Origin: Clostridiales bacterium
GTDB taxonomy: Bacteria; Bacillota; Clostridia; Oscillospirales; QAMX01
Direction: 5' to 3'
Length of the DNA: 44,864 nucleotides
Assembly (NCBI GenBank): GCA_012800055.1
Contig: JAAZKA010000048.1
Coordinates: forward strand, 1 to 44,864
Position numbers and translations under genes: made by a program
The notes under the pieces: model-generated
What the model saw: only the letters and a program-made list of their open reading frames with translations
Told to the model about the DNA's origin: nothing
Databases searched by the model: none
Shown here: positions 29,186 through 37,420 of the stretch, one piece after another
Layout of the letters: the number at the start of each line of letters is the position of its first letter
Numbering within the stretch: position 1 is the stretch's first letter

Positions 29186-30334
29186 ATGAAGGAGCTGCCG
29201 CGTATCAAACAAATCGGTCAGAACTGGAGCAGCGACAGTCTGATGATGCTCTCGGGCACGGTGTTCAGAGGCGTCGCGGCGGTTGTCCTGTGCGTGCTGA
29301 CACTGATCGCGCGGGCACTTTTCTCCGGCAATCCGTCCGTCGCCGACGGCTACGGCGAGCTGTACCGCTATGTTGCGATGCTGCTGTCCGGCGCGCTGTC
29401 CTATATCCCCTTCTGTGTGGCGGAGATGCTGCTGTACATCGGCATCGCTGGGATCGTGTTTTATCTCGGCTGGTCGCTGTTCCGGATGCTGACAACGCCT
29501 GCCAGATTCGCGCGCGGCTGCCGGATAGCAGCGAACTTCGGGCTGACTGCAGCGCTGCTGTGGTTCTGTTTCATGCTTTCCTACGGATTCGCGTACTACA
29601 GCACGCCGCTTGCGGGGAAGATCTCACTTGACTGCCAACCGCAGGAGGTCACCGCGCTCTACGACACGACGCTGTGGCTGATGGACGAGTGCAACGCCAA
29701 CGCCGCGATGATTCCGCGCGATGAGAACGGATCCGCGACGTTCGGCTCGTTTGACGCAATCGCCGCGAGAATTGCCTCGGGCTTTGACAATTTAGGCGAT
29801 GACTATAAATTCCTCCGGGCGACCCTCGCGCCGGTCAAGCGTGTGCGGTCGTGGTACGCGATGTCGTCGTTCGGCATCACCGGCATCTACATCCCCTACA
29901 CCGCCGAGGCTGCCGTCAACCCGGACAACACCATCCCCGCGCTGCCGTTCACGATGGCACACGAGATGGCCCACCGGCTGATGATTGCGCCGGAGGATGA
30001 GGCTAACTTCGTTGCCTTCGTTGCCTGCCGCGCCAACTCCGACCGCCGTGTGCGCTACTCCGCCTACTTCATGGCTTACCGCTACTGCATCAACGCCCTT
30101 TACGCCGCTGACGCTGACCTTGCCTACGACATCATGGTTCGCGCGAACCCGCAGCTCAACCATGACCTCGAGGAGCTCAACGCGCTGATTATGAAGTACG
30201 AGACGCCCGTGAAGGACATTGGCACGGCGGTCAATGACGGCTACCTCAAAGCCAACGCCCAGCCGTCCGGCGTTCAAAGCTACGGCGAGATGGTCGACCT
30301 GCTCGTGGCGCTGCACATCAAGGAGTCCGGTTGA
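29186..30334 (+). CDS. DUF3810 membrane zinc metallopeptidase-like protein
   Basis: A 382-residue protein with three hydrophobic segments in the first 140 residues and then a soluble domain with HEMAHRLMIAPEDEANF near 258. This is an HExxH zinc motif with a downstream Glu (EDEAN), the DUF3810 signature. It is predicted to be a membrane-bound metallopeptidase with unknown substrate. The ATG at 29186 with AAAGGAG is preferred over the track start 29138. It is 47 nt behind the SGNH gene. Confidence 0.82.
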   Translation: MKELPRIKQIGQNWSSDSLMMLSGTVFRGVAAVVLCVLTLIARALFSGNPSVADGYGELYRYVAMLLSGALSYIPFCVAEMLLYIGIAGIVFYLGWSLFRMLTTPARFARGCRIAANFGLTAALLWFCFMLSYGFAYYSTPLAGKISLDCQPQEVTALYDTTLWLMDECNANAAMIPRDENGSATFGSFDAIAARIASGFDNLGDDYKFLRATLAPVKRVRSWYAMSSFGITGIYIPYTAEAAVNPDNTIPALPFTMAHEMAHRLMIAPEDEANFVAFVACRANSDRRVRYSAYFMAYRYCINALYAADADLAYDIMVRANPQLNHDLEELNALIMKYETPVKDIGTAVNDGYLKANAQPSGVQSYGEMVDLLVALHIKESG

Positions 30335-30369
30335 CGGGGAACTACGAATACTTACAAAAGGAAACGATC

Positions 30370-31101
30370 ATGATCAAGGTGATACTCAAAGCGATGCGCG
30401 TGCTGGAAGTGATCTCGGAGCGCGGCGGAGAGGCGGTGAGGCTCTCGGAACTGTCGCAAGCGCTGGGTGAGAACCCGTCGACATGCGCGGGGATCGTACG
30501 GACGCTGACGAACGCGGGTTACCTGCAGAAGGATCCGGTGCGCGGGTACCGTCTGGGTGTGATGTCGGCGTCGCTGCTGCATGGAGATTTATATGACGCG
30601 GAGCTTTTGGGGATGGCGCGGGTGTGTATGCCGGAGCTTGCGGCGAAAGAAAAGCTGTATCTGTCCTTGGCGGTTCTGCGCGGGAAGGTGCGGCACTCGG
30701 TGCTGGAAGTCGATGCGCGCGGGGCGGCGGTGATGCAGTATTCGCCGAACCCGAACGTGTTCCACTCGGCGACGGGACTGATGCTGGCGGCGCATGTGTC
30801 GGCGCCGGAGCTGGATGCGCTGATGGAGCTGTACACATTGCCCAGACGTTTTCGGTCGGGCGAGGAGTTCCGTCAGGCACTCTACATCATCCGCGCACAG
30901 GGCTTCTGTGAGCTGGCGCGTCCGGGCGGCGTGATGGCGATCGCCGTACCCATACCACAGGAGCCGGTACGCGCGTCACTCGGCTGTATGCTGCGGCCGG
31001 AGGAAAACCGCACGCCGTATGAGGTGCTGCCCATACTGCTCGACGGCGCGGGACAGATGGCGAGATGGCCGCCGGAGAATGAACAGGACATGTTAACATA
31101 A
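30370..31101 (+). CDS. IclR-family transcriptional regulator
   Basis: A 243-residue regulator. A winged-helix domain occupies 1-65 (ILKAMRVLEVISE, then LSELSQALGENPSTCAGIVRTLTNAGYLQK), followed by an IclR-type effector domain that is less conserved than usual. ATG 30370 with AAAGGAAA is preferred; the track start overlaps the previous stop. A DMT-family exporter follows 36 nt later, and a 10-bp palindrome lies at the boundary, so the exporter is a plausible target. Confidence 0.85.
   Translation: MIKVILKAMRVLEVISERGGEAVRLSELSQALGENPSTCAGIVRTLTNAGYLQKDPVRGYRLGVMSASLLHGDLYDAELLGMARVCMPELAAKEKLYLSLAVLRGKVRHSVLEVDARGAAVMQYSPNPNVFHSATGLMLAAHVSAPELDALMELYTLPRRFRSGEEFRQALYIIRAQGFCELARPGGVMAIAVPIPQEPVRASLGCMLRPEENRTPYEVLPILLDGAGQMARWPPENEQDMLT
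31090..31099. promoter_or_regulatory. Palindrome ATGTTAACAT at the iclR/exporter junction
   Basis: A perfect 10-bp palindrome overlaps the last codons and stop of the IclR-type gene, about 40 bp before the exporter start. It could be an operator, but one site of this length is weak evidence. Confidence 0.3.
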
Positions 31102-31137
31102 CACTACTATTCATTTTTCGGAGGTTATCTATTACCT

Positions 31138-32004
31138 ATGTGGGTAATTTTCGCTGTATTAACCGTACTTTTCTGGGGCACATCGGATGTGCTGTTCAAA
31201 TCCCGCTCTGTCTCCGCCCGAGAAAACCCGTTGTGGCTGCTTGCGTACAACGGCATCATCCTGGGCGTCTGTTCGATCGGCTACTGGGTCATCACCGGCT
31301 ACCGTTTCTCGTTCGGCAGCCTCGTCACCTACATCCCCGTCGCGGCGGTGTATCTCGCGTCGATGTACTTCTACTACCGCGCGATGCCGGTCATCGAGCT
31401 GTCGATCGCGTCGCCGATCGCAAACTGCTCGTGTATGCTGACGACGCTTTTATGCATCACCATCCTCAAGCAGCCGGTGACCTGGCTGCAGGCGGTGGGC
31501 ATCGCGCTGATTTTCGTCGCACTGATTATCCTTTCCAAAGGGGAACCCGCACCGAACAGCATGACCGCCGAGACACGCAAGAGCTACAAAATCGGCATCC
31601 TGTTCGCACTTTTGTACTTCGTGTTCGACGGCGTCGGTTCGTTTCTGGACGATTATATGCTGGGCGCGCAGCTGGATACCGAAGCGGTCATTGTCGCGTA
31701 CGGCCTTCTGTATATGGTGCTGGGTCTGGTCTGCGCGGGCATCCTTCTAAAACACGGGGAACTGCGCGGCTTCCGTCCCGACCCGATCTGTCTTGCCGGA
31801 TGTGCGTGCGAAACGGCAGGGCAGTTCACCTACGTCTACACCTACGCTGCGGGAGACGCCGCCATCGCTTCGCCGTTCATTGCGTCGTTCTGCGCGCTGT
31901 CGGTCATTCTGTCGCGGCTGTTCCTCAAGGAGAAGCTGAAGGCGTGGCAGTATGTGCTGGTGTGTATGATGGTTGCAGGTATGTTCTTGCTTGCGATTGA
32001 GTGA
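31138..32004 (+). CDS. EamA/DMT superfamily transporter
   Basis: A 288-residue membrane protein with ten predicted helices arranged as two EamA repeats (1-142 and 155-288). It is typical of the drug/metabolite transporter superfamily. Features are the opening helix with VLFWGTSDVLFK, YYRAMPVIELSIASPIANC in the first repeat, and FIASFCALSVILSRLFLKEKL in the second. The substrate is unknown. The GGAGG ribosome binding site is 13 nt from the ATG, longer than usual, but no alternative start is in frame. Confidence 0.88.
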   Translation: MWVIFAVLTVLFWGTSDVLFKSRSVSARENPLWLLAYNGIILGVCSIGYWVITGYRFSFGSLVTYIPVAAVYLASMYFYYRAMPVIELSIASPIANCSCMLTTLLCITILKQPVTWLQAVGIALIFVALIILSKGEPAPNSMTAETRKSYKIGILFALLYFVFDGVGSFLDDYMLGAQLDTEAVIVAYGLLYMVLGLVCAGILLKHGELRGFRPDPICLAGCACETAGQFTYVYTYAAGDAAIASPFIASFCALSVILSRLFLKEKLKAWQYVLVCMMVAGMFLLAIE

Positions 32005-32006
32005 AG

Positions 32007-32040
32007 AGAAGCCCCCGTTTTCATAACGGGGGCTTCTTTC
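32007..32040. terminator. Bidirectional terminator between convergent genes
   Basis: AGAAGCCCCCGTT and AACGGGGGCTTCT form a 13-bp perfect stem with a 5-nt loop, followed by TTC and T residues. It separates the exporter from the Gfo oxidoreductase gene. Confidence 0.92.
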
Positions 32041-32041
32041 G

Positions 32042-33295
32042 TCAGTTCTCGTAGTTCTTTCCCGCAAGCCACAGCCTGCGGATTTTTTCGTACGCCTCGG
32101 GAGGCGCATCTTCCACGCCGCCCGGAATACGCGGCAGGAGCTGATCGCCCGCGACCTCGGGAGTCGTACACGCGTGGTCATTGCGGTACTTGCCGCGCTG
32201 AGCCGGGTCGCGCAGGTCGGGCACCTCTACCGGTATTCCGCCCGCGAGACATGACCGATACGCGAGCAGTCCGCAGATGCCCATGTCGACCGCGCGGTAG
32301 ACGTCGATGCTGTACTCCTTGCCCGGACGGTTCAGAATCTTCTGGATGAAGAAGTGCGTCGCGTAAAAATCCGAGCCGCCGTGTGTACCGAAGTTGCGTG
32401 CCAGTTCCGCATCGATGAATTTCTGCGGGAAATAGCTCTCACGATTGCCTACGCACGCCTTATCGCCTTCAATGTAGACGTTCAGGTACGGTTCGCCGAA
32501 CCGCTGTGTCTCCATACAGCCTTTATCACCGTACAGCTCATAGTTAACGCTGCCCGGCTCGCGCTTGAGGCTGCCGTGGATACTCTTGAACACCGCGCCG
32601 GAGGTCGTTGTGACCATCTCGATACCGGCGGTCATCATCGACAGCGCAGCCTGGTAGTATTTCGGGTCGAAGCGCGTCATGATGCCCGTCACCGATGCCG
32701 GACGCTCGCCGGTCATCATCAGCAGCGGCCCCAGGCTGTGGGTGCAGTAGAAGAACGGATGCATGCGGTTGCGCCAGTGCTTCGGATCGCCGTAGGTGAT
32801 GCGCGGCCAGATGGACGAGCAGTCGTGGATGTACTCGCCCTCGCCGTACGTCACGCGTCCGATGTCTCCGCGCGCGTATCTGCGCCACATCTCGAATGTG
32901 CGGTCCATGTAGCAGTAATTCTCCGCATAGGCGTAGACGAGACCCGTCTGTTCGACGGCTTCGATCAGCTCGACGGCCTGTGCCATCGTCTCGCACGGCA
33001 ATACCTCGCTCATGATGTGGCGCCCGGAGCGCAGCAGCCGTACGCCGAACGTTGCGTGTTCGTTCGCGTAGTTCGCGAGGATTACCGCGTCCATGTCATG
33101 CTTGAAGAAGTCCTCGAAGTCCGCGTACAGCGCGACCTTCAGCCCCTTCGCGTCGGCTTCGTTCTTCACCTCGTCAAGCAGCGGGGTGTACTTGTCGCAT
33201 ACCGCGACCAGTTCCGCGTCGGGATGCTTGAGCAGGACGTTGATCATCGTCTTACCGCGCGCCGCGCCGAATACACCGATCTTCAGCTTTGCCAT
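32042..33295 (-). CDS. Gfo/Idh/MocA-like oxidoreductase without the EKP lysine
   Basis: A 417-residue protein of the oxidoreductase family. The dinucleotide-binding start is IGVFGAARG. The usual EKP motif is replaced by SEVLPCET near residue 95, so the catalytic Lys is absent at that place; related subgroups carry EVP there. The C-terminal domain has HPFFYCTHSLGPLLMMTGERP near 195, which resembles GH109-type glycosidases that use NAD in a redox-assisted hydrolysis. It could be a glycosidase or an oxidoreductase. It is divergent from the DeoR-type regulator, with a palindrome in its promoter. Confidence 0.82.
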   Translation of the reverse strand: MAKLKIGVFGAARGKTMINVLLKHPDAELVAVCDKYTPLLDEVKNEADAKGLKVALYADFEDFFKHDMDAVILANYANEHATFGVRLLRSGRHIMSEVLPCETMAQAVELIEAVEQTGLVYAYAENYCYMDRTFEMWRRYARGDIGRVTYGEGEYIHDCSSIWPRITYGDPKHWRNRMHPFFYCTHSLGPLLMMTGERPASVTGIMTRFDPKYYQAALSMMTAGIEMVTTTSGAVFKSIHGSLKREPGSVNYELYGDKGCMETQRFGEPYLNVYIEGDKACVGNRESYFPQKFIDAELARNFGTHGGSDFYATHFFIQKILNRPGKEYSIDVYRAVDMGICGLLAYRSCLAGGIPVEVPDLRDPAQRGKYRNDHACTTPEVAGDQLLPRIPGGVEDAPPEAYEKIRRLWLAGKNYEN

Positions 33296-33344
33296 ATGGG
33301 TTCCCCTCTTTCCATTCTTGTTTTCTCAGATGGTATCCGGGAAC

Positions 33345-33373
33345 AGTATATGACAGTTTACGTCAAATGTCAA
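33345..33373 (-). promoter_or_regulatory. Promoter of the Gfo-like gene
   Basis: On the minus strand TTGACA, a 17-bp spacer and TATACT, about 50 bp before the ATG at 33295. Confidence 0.9.
33351..33372. promoter_or_regulatory. 22-bp palindromic operator candidate
   Basis: The sequence fits TGACAnTTnACGTnAAnTGTCA: 18 of 22 positions are symmetric. It starts just after the -10 and covers the spacer and most of the -35 of the Gfo promoter, where a repressor would block polymerase. The divergent DeoR-type protein is the obvious candidate to bind it. Confidence 0.6.
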
Positions 33374-33402
33374 GGGCTATTTGAAAGATTCAAACAAGAT
33401 GC

Positions 33403-33431
33403 TTGACAAGCGGTCAGAAAAGCGGTATACT
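33403..33431 (+). promoter_or_regulatory. Promoter of the DeoR-type regulator gene
   Basis: TTGACA, a 17-bp spacer and TATACT, 32 bp before the ATG at 33463. Its -35 is 30 bp from the divergent -35. Confidence 0.9.
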
Positions 33432-33462
33432 CATCGTGTCAGGTTAGAGGCGGGGGGTTCAG

Positions 33463-34251
33463 ATGAAGACGAACAAATCGGAGCGCAAGGCGATGCTGCT
33501 GGCGTCGCTGCTGGAACGAGGACGCGTAGAGCTCAATGAGGCGATGGCGCTGCTGAACGTATCGGAGTCGACGGCACGGCGGATGTTTGACGAGCTGGAG
33601 GATGAGCGGCGTGCGATCCGGGTACATGGCGGCGTACAGCTTCTCAGCGGGCTGACGGCGGACTACTCGTACGACGCGACATCACGCTCGGCTGAGGCGG
33701 AGAAGCAGGCGATCGCACGCGCTGCGGCGTCATATGTCCGCGACGGCGACGTGCTTTACTGTGACTGCGGGACGACGCTCGCGCACTTCTGTCGGGCACT
33801 CGCCGTACGCATCGCGGAGGAAAAGCTGCGCGTATCGATCTTCACAAACTCCATTGCGAATCTGGAGGCGTTCGCGTCGTTGGACACGTCAAGTGTCCGT
33901 CTGACGCTGACGGGCGGCATTTACCGTCCGCACCGGCGCGACCTGTGCGGGCTGCCGGCAGAGAACACGATTGCGCAGATGTGCTTTAACCGCGCATACC
34001 TCGGTGCCGACGGCTACGACCCGGGCCGCGCATTCATGGCGACCGACTTCGAGACGGCTTCACTCAACCGGCTGGCTGCGCAGCGTGCCGACGGCGTGAC
34101 AATCCTGTGCGACGCGGGAAAGCTGCGGCGGCGGTCGATGGTCGTCAGTTCACCGCTCGAGCATGTCCGCGCGCTCATTACCGACGCCGGCATCACATCT
34201 GACGAGGCCGACATACTCGAACGCGCCGACGTGCGCGTGATCACCGCCTGA
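33463..34251 (+). CDS. DeoR/GlpR-family transcriptional regulator
   Basis: A 262-residue regulator. The N-terminal DeoR helix-turn-helix (ERKAMLLASLLERGRVEL, then LLNVSESTARRMFDELE) occupies 6-55 with IRVHGGVQ behind it. The sensor domain has DCGTTLAHF near 103, TNSIANLE near 130, TLTGG near 150 and AYLGADGYD near 182. DeoR-type proteins bind phosphorylated sugars. It is divergently paired with the Gfo-like gene, its probable target. Confidence 0.93.
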   Translation: MKTNKSERKAMLLASLLERGRVELNEAMALLNVSESTARRMFDELEDERRAIRVHGGVQLLSGLTADYSYDATSRSAEAEKQAIARAAASYVRDGDVLYCDCGTTLAHFCRALAVRIAEEKLRVSIFTNSIANLEAFASLDTSSVRLTLTGGIYRPHRRDLCGLPAENTIAQMCFNRAYLGADGYDPGRAFMATDFETASLNRLAAQRADGVTILCDAGKLRRRSMVVSSPLEHVRALITDAGITSDEADILERADVRVITA

Positions 34252-34255
34252 CATA

Positions 34256-34296
34256 AGTCCCCGGGGATGCGGTTTCAGCCCGTCCCGGGGGCTTTT
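34256..34296. terminator. Terminator between the DeoR and ArpU-like genes
   Basis: AGTCCCCGGG pairs with CCCGGGGGCT (one G-T pair), followed by TTTT. It lies between convergent genes and may act on both. Confidence 0.8.
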
Positions 34297-34298
34297 AC

Positions 34299-34694
34299 TC
34301 AGCCCTTACCGTACAGCGCGTAGGTGAAACGATCAAGGGCCTCCGCGCGCAGCCGGTAGAAGGAGGTCTTCTCGACACAAAGCACATCCATCAGACGGTC
34401 GATCGGGGTCGGATATACGTACATATGTTCTAATACGTACCGATGTTTATGTTCCTGTGCGTTCAGCGCGCGGTCGATGCGCGTGAGTTTGCCGCGCAGT
34501 GTCATGATGGAACGCGAGAGTTGTCCGCTCCGCTTGATTTTCCGGGCAGCATCCCTGTCTTCCATGATTTCCAGCTCGAGTTCCTCGACAATACTCTCCA
34601 TATTGGCCAATGCGGCACGGTTCAGCGCGTAATCTTTCAACTCCCTCAGCGCTTCCCTCGTCCGTCTTTCCCGTACCTTCTCCGTATTCGCCAT
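34299..34694 (-). CDS. Phage ArpU/RinA-like sigma-type regulator
   Basis: A 131-residue protein. The first 90 residues are helical and highly charged (predicted coiled coil), followed by a sigma-region-4-like helix-turn-helix: YPTPIDRLMDVLCVEKTSFYRLRAEALDRFTYALYG. That ending is typical of the ArpU/RinA-like late-gene activators of clostridial phages. No other phage gene is nearby, so it is a remnant or a domesticated regulator. It has a perfect consensus promoter. AGGGGC and AGGGGAT precede the ATG. Confidence 0.75.
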   Translation of the reverse strand: MANTEKVRERRTREALRELKDYALNRAALANMESIVEELELEIMEDRDAARKIKRSGQLSRSIMTLRGKLTRIDRALNAQEHKHRYVLEHMYVYPTPIDRLMDVLCVEKTSFYRLRAEALDRFTYALYGKG

Positions 34695-34740
34695 GCGTAT
34701 ATCCCCTGCCCCTCAACATATCCCAATACAGCATGTCCGT

Positions 34741-34769
34741 ATTATAGCACGTTTGTACGGTTTTGTCAA
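34741..34769 (-). promoter_or_regulatory. Perfect consensus promoter of the ArpU-like gene
   Basis: On the minus strand TTGACA, a 17-bp spacer and TATAAT match at all 12 positions. The stretch is AT-rich compared with the surroundings. Confidence 0.92.
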
Positions 34770-34831
34770 GCACTATATTCAAATATCCGGTCATACCTAA
34801 GAATATCTTCAAAAGGCATGACCGGCGGTGT

Positions 34832-35599
34832 TTACACGATTTCGTTAAGCGGGGCGAGTGTGATGCAGGCGGCGGTGATGGCTTCCCGGAGTCTGCGGAC
34901 GAACGCGAGCGCGTGGGCGTTGTCGCCGTGGACGCAGACGGAGTCAACCGCGATGGGGATGATCTTCCCCGTGACGGTCTCGACTTCGCCGTGCTCGAGC
35001 ATCCGCAGCACGCGGGCGATGGCGGTGTCCTCGTCGGTGATCATCGCGCCGGGCAGCGTGCGGCTGACGAGAGAGCCGTTCTCGTTGTAGCCGCGGTCGG
35101 CGAAGACCTCTCTTGCGCACCGCAGCCCGCACTTCTCCGCTTCTGTGAGCATCGCGGAGCCGGACAACCCCAGCAGAATCAGACGCGGGTCGAAGTCCCG
35201 CACGGCCATACAGATCGCTCCGGCGAGCGCAGCATCTTTCCCCGCCATGTTATAGAGTGCGCCGTGGGGCTTGACATGCTGCAGACGCGTTCCGGCAACC
35301 TGTGCGAACGCCGCGAGTGCGCCGAGCTGGTAGAGCGTGTAGCCGTAAGCCTCATCGGGCGTGACGGTCATGTTCCGGCGTCCGAAGCCGGCGAGGTCGG
35401 GGAATCCGGGATGTGCGCCGATCGCGACGCCGGCAAGCTTCGCCGCCGCGCAGGTCTTGCGCATCACCAGCGGGTCGCCCGCATGGTAGCCGCACGCCAC
35501 GTTTGCCGACGTGATGAACGGGATGACCTCGGCGTCCTGCCCGATCGTGTACGCGCCGAAGCTCTCACCCAGGTCGCAGTTCAAGTCTACCTTTTTCAT
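34832..35599 (-). CDS. pxpA: 5-oxoprolinase subunit A
   Basis: A 255-residue LamB/YcsF-family protein, the PxpA subunit of the bacterial ATP-dependent 5-oxoprolinase that opens 5-oxoproline to glutamate with PxpB and PxpC. The N-terminus VDLNCDLGESFG, ANVACGYHAGDP near 35, GAHPGFPDLAGFGRR near 63 and HVKPHGALYN near 108 are diagnostic. The start at 35599 (AAGGAATG upstream) is preferred over the track start. It is the last gene of the operon, 103 nt behind DUF1445, and no separate promoter was seen in that gap. Confidence 0.95.
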   Translation of the reverse strand: MKKVDLNCDLGESFGAYTIGQDAEVIPFITSANVACGYHAGDPLVMRKTCAAAKLAGVAIGAHPGFPDLAGFGRRNMTVTPDEAYGYTLYQLGALAAFAQVAGTRLQHVKPHGALYNMAGKDAALAGAICMAVRDFDPRLILLGLSGSAMLTEAEKCGLRCAREVFADRGYNENGSLVSRTLPGAMITDEDTAIARVLRMLEHGEVETVTGKIIPIAVDSVCVHGDNAHALAFVRRLREAITAACITLAPLNEIV

Positions 35600-35702
35600 G
35601 CTGTCATTCCTTATGTGTGAAGTGATGAGTGCGGGGGACGGGATACGAGGAAAGGCAGAAGCCGTCAGCGTATGCCCCATAACTTTTCGCTTTTTACCCG
35701 TT

Positions 35703-36488
35703 TCAGTCCTTCAAATCGACGTTCCTGACGTCGGTGATGAGCATATGACCCGGCGCATGGGTGATGACGAAGCCGGGCTTGGAGGCCATGATCGCGGCCT
35801 GCGGGGTTACGCCGCACGGCCAGAAGACCGGCACCTCACCGGGGTTGATCGTCACGCTGTCGCCGAAGTCCGGACGGTTGATGTCGCGGATACCGATGAC
35901 CGCCGGGTCGCCGATGTGTATCGGCGCACCGTGGACACGCGGCATCGACGCGGTGACCGTCACGGCCTTCACGACCTGCGCGTACGGAATCGGACGCATA
36001 CTGACGACCATGTTGCCGTGGAAGCGGCCCGCGGGCGTGCAGGGAATGTTTGTCTCGTACATCGGGACGTTGCGGTCCTCCTCGATATGGCGCACCGGGA
36101 CGCTTGCCTCGAGCAACGCCGACTCGAACGAGAAGCTGCAGCCGATGAGGAAGCTGACGAAGTCGTCACGCCAGAACTTCACGATGTCGGTGTATTCGCC
36201 GGTGAGTTTGCCGTGCTCCCAGACACGGTACTTCGGGATGTCGCGCGCGATGTCTGCACCCGGCGCGATGATCGAGAGCTCCCGTACGCCGGCCTCGCTG
36301 ACCTCTAAGATGGGGCAGGGCTTCGGGTTACGCTGTGCGAACAGCAGGAACTCGAACGCCTCATCCTTCGGCAGCACCACCAGATTCGCCTGCGCATAGC
36401 CCGCTGCCATGCCGGACGTCGGTCTGCAGAGCTTTCCCTCACGGAACAGCATCCGCAGCTCCCTGGGACTCATATCAGCGTAATTCAT
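35703..36488 (-). CDS. DUF1445 (YcsI-like) putative D-glutamate cyclase domain protein
   Basis: A 261-residue protein of the DUF1445/UPF0317 family, also called putative hydro-lyase. Diagnostic stretches are [26 protein letters not shown] near 25-50, [11 protein letters not shown] near 57 and GCSFSFE near 115. The animal D-glutamate cyclase DGLUCY contains this domain at its N-terminus, and B. subtilis YcsI sits in the kip/pxp operon. Start ATG 36488 overlaps the pxpC stop (ATGA). A TTG at 36500 with AAAGGA upstream is an alternative. Its role as a D-glutamate/5-oxoproline cyclase part is inferred. Confidence 0.9.
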   Translation of the reverse strand: MNYADMSPRELRMLFREGKLCRPTSGMAAGYAQANLVVLPKDEAFEFLLFAQRNPKPCPILEVSEAGVRELSIIAPGADIARDIPKYRVWEHGKLTGEYTDIVKFWRDDFVSFLIGCSFSFESALLEASVPVRHIEEDRNVPMYETNIPCTPAGRFHGNMVVSMRPIPYAQVVKAVTVTASMPRVHGAPIHIGDPAVIGIRDINRPDFGDSVTINPGEVPVFWPCGVTPQAAIMASKPGFVITHAPGHMLITDVRNVDLKD

Positions 36489-37420
36489 ACGTATTTCCAA
36501 CCGATTCCTTTCTCCAGCTTACGGTATTCCGCCTGCTGCGCTTTGTAGATATGCCGTGCTTTGTATACGGAAACCTCGGTGAAGCAGACACGGCCGCCTG
36601 GGCGTACCTGCGCGAGCTTTGCCAAATCCACCGAGATCACCGTCGCGATTTTCGCATAACCGCCGGTCGTCTGACGGTCGGCGGTGAGGATGATGGGCAT
36701 GCCCGACGCCGGTATCTGGATCGATCCCGCCGCGATGCCGTCGGAGATGATGTCGGACTTCTCCCGGGCCTGGATTGCGGGACCTTCCAGACGCGTGCCC
36801 ATCCGATCGGACGACGGCGTCACGGTGTACGTCTCGCGCAGCAGCGTCTCGATGCTCTCTTTCGGGAACAGCGCGTCCTGCGGGCCCAGCACCACGCGCA
36901 GCTCCGTGATGTCGCGCACCTCATCGGGATGGTATGCGCGCCCTTCGGTATTCTTGAGCGCGGCGCCGTACGGCAGCCAGTCGCCCGCCGCGAGTTTCCG
37001 GCCTTCATAACCGCCGAGCCTGCACTTGAGGTTCGTCGACCGGCTGCCCATCACGACGGGCACGTCGATGCCGCCCGCGACGCAAAGATATCCCCGGCAG
37101 CCGGACTTCGCCGTGCTGCACACGAGTGCATCTCCGGCGTTCACGTACACCGCCGTATAGCGCGGGAAGACGTTCCCGTTCAGCCGTGCGTTCATGTCCG
37201 CGCCGGTCAGCGCAATCACCGCCGGATAGTCGAAGCGTACGGACATTCCCGAAAGCGTCATCTCGACCGCCGCGCAGTCACGCGGATTCCCGACGAGCAG
37301 GTTGCCGATCACAAGCGCACGCTCATCCATCGCGCCGGACGGTGAAAAGCCCATGCTCTGATAGCCAATGCGTCCGAGATCCTGCACGGTGGACAGGGGA
37401 CCTGCATTGAGGATTCTCAT
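36485..37420 (-). CDS. pxpC: 5-oxoprolinase subunit C
   Basis: A 311-residue biotin-dependent-carboxyltransferase-like protein (KipA family). The N-terminus with [26 protein letters not shown] is diagnostic, as is the GNLLVGNP segment near 42. It forms the ATP-dependent oxoprolinase with PxpA and PxpB. Both ends overlap neighbours by 4 nt (ATGA with pxpB and with DUF1445), so translation is coupled through the three genes. Confidence 0.95.
   Translation of the reverse strand: MRILNAGPLSTVQDLGRIGYQSMGFSPSGAMDERALVIGNLLVGNPRDCAAVEMTLSGMSVRFDYPAVIALTGADMNARLNGNVFPRYTAVYVNAGDALVCSTAKSGCRGYLCVAGGIDVPVVMGSRSTNLKCRLGGYEGRKLAAGDWLPYGAALKNTEGRAYHPDEVRDITELRVVLGPQDALFPKESIETLLRETYTVTPSSDRMGTRLEGPAIQAREKSDIISDGIAAGSIQIPASGMPIILTADRQTTGGYAKIATVISVDLAKLAQVRPGGRVCFTEVSVYKARHIYKAQQAEYRKLEKGIGWKYV

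Noticed and set aside
32354-33406. 350-codon plus ORF
   Set aside because: It is antisense to the Gfo-like gene and runs through its promoter.
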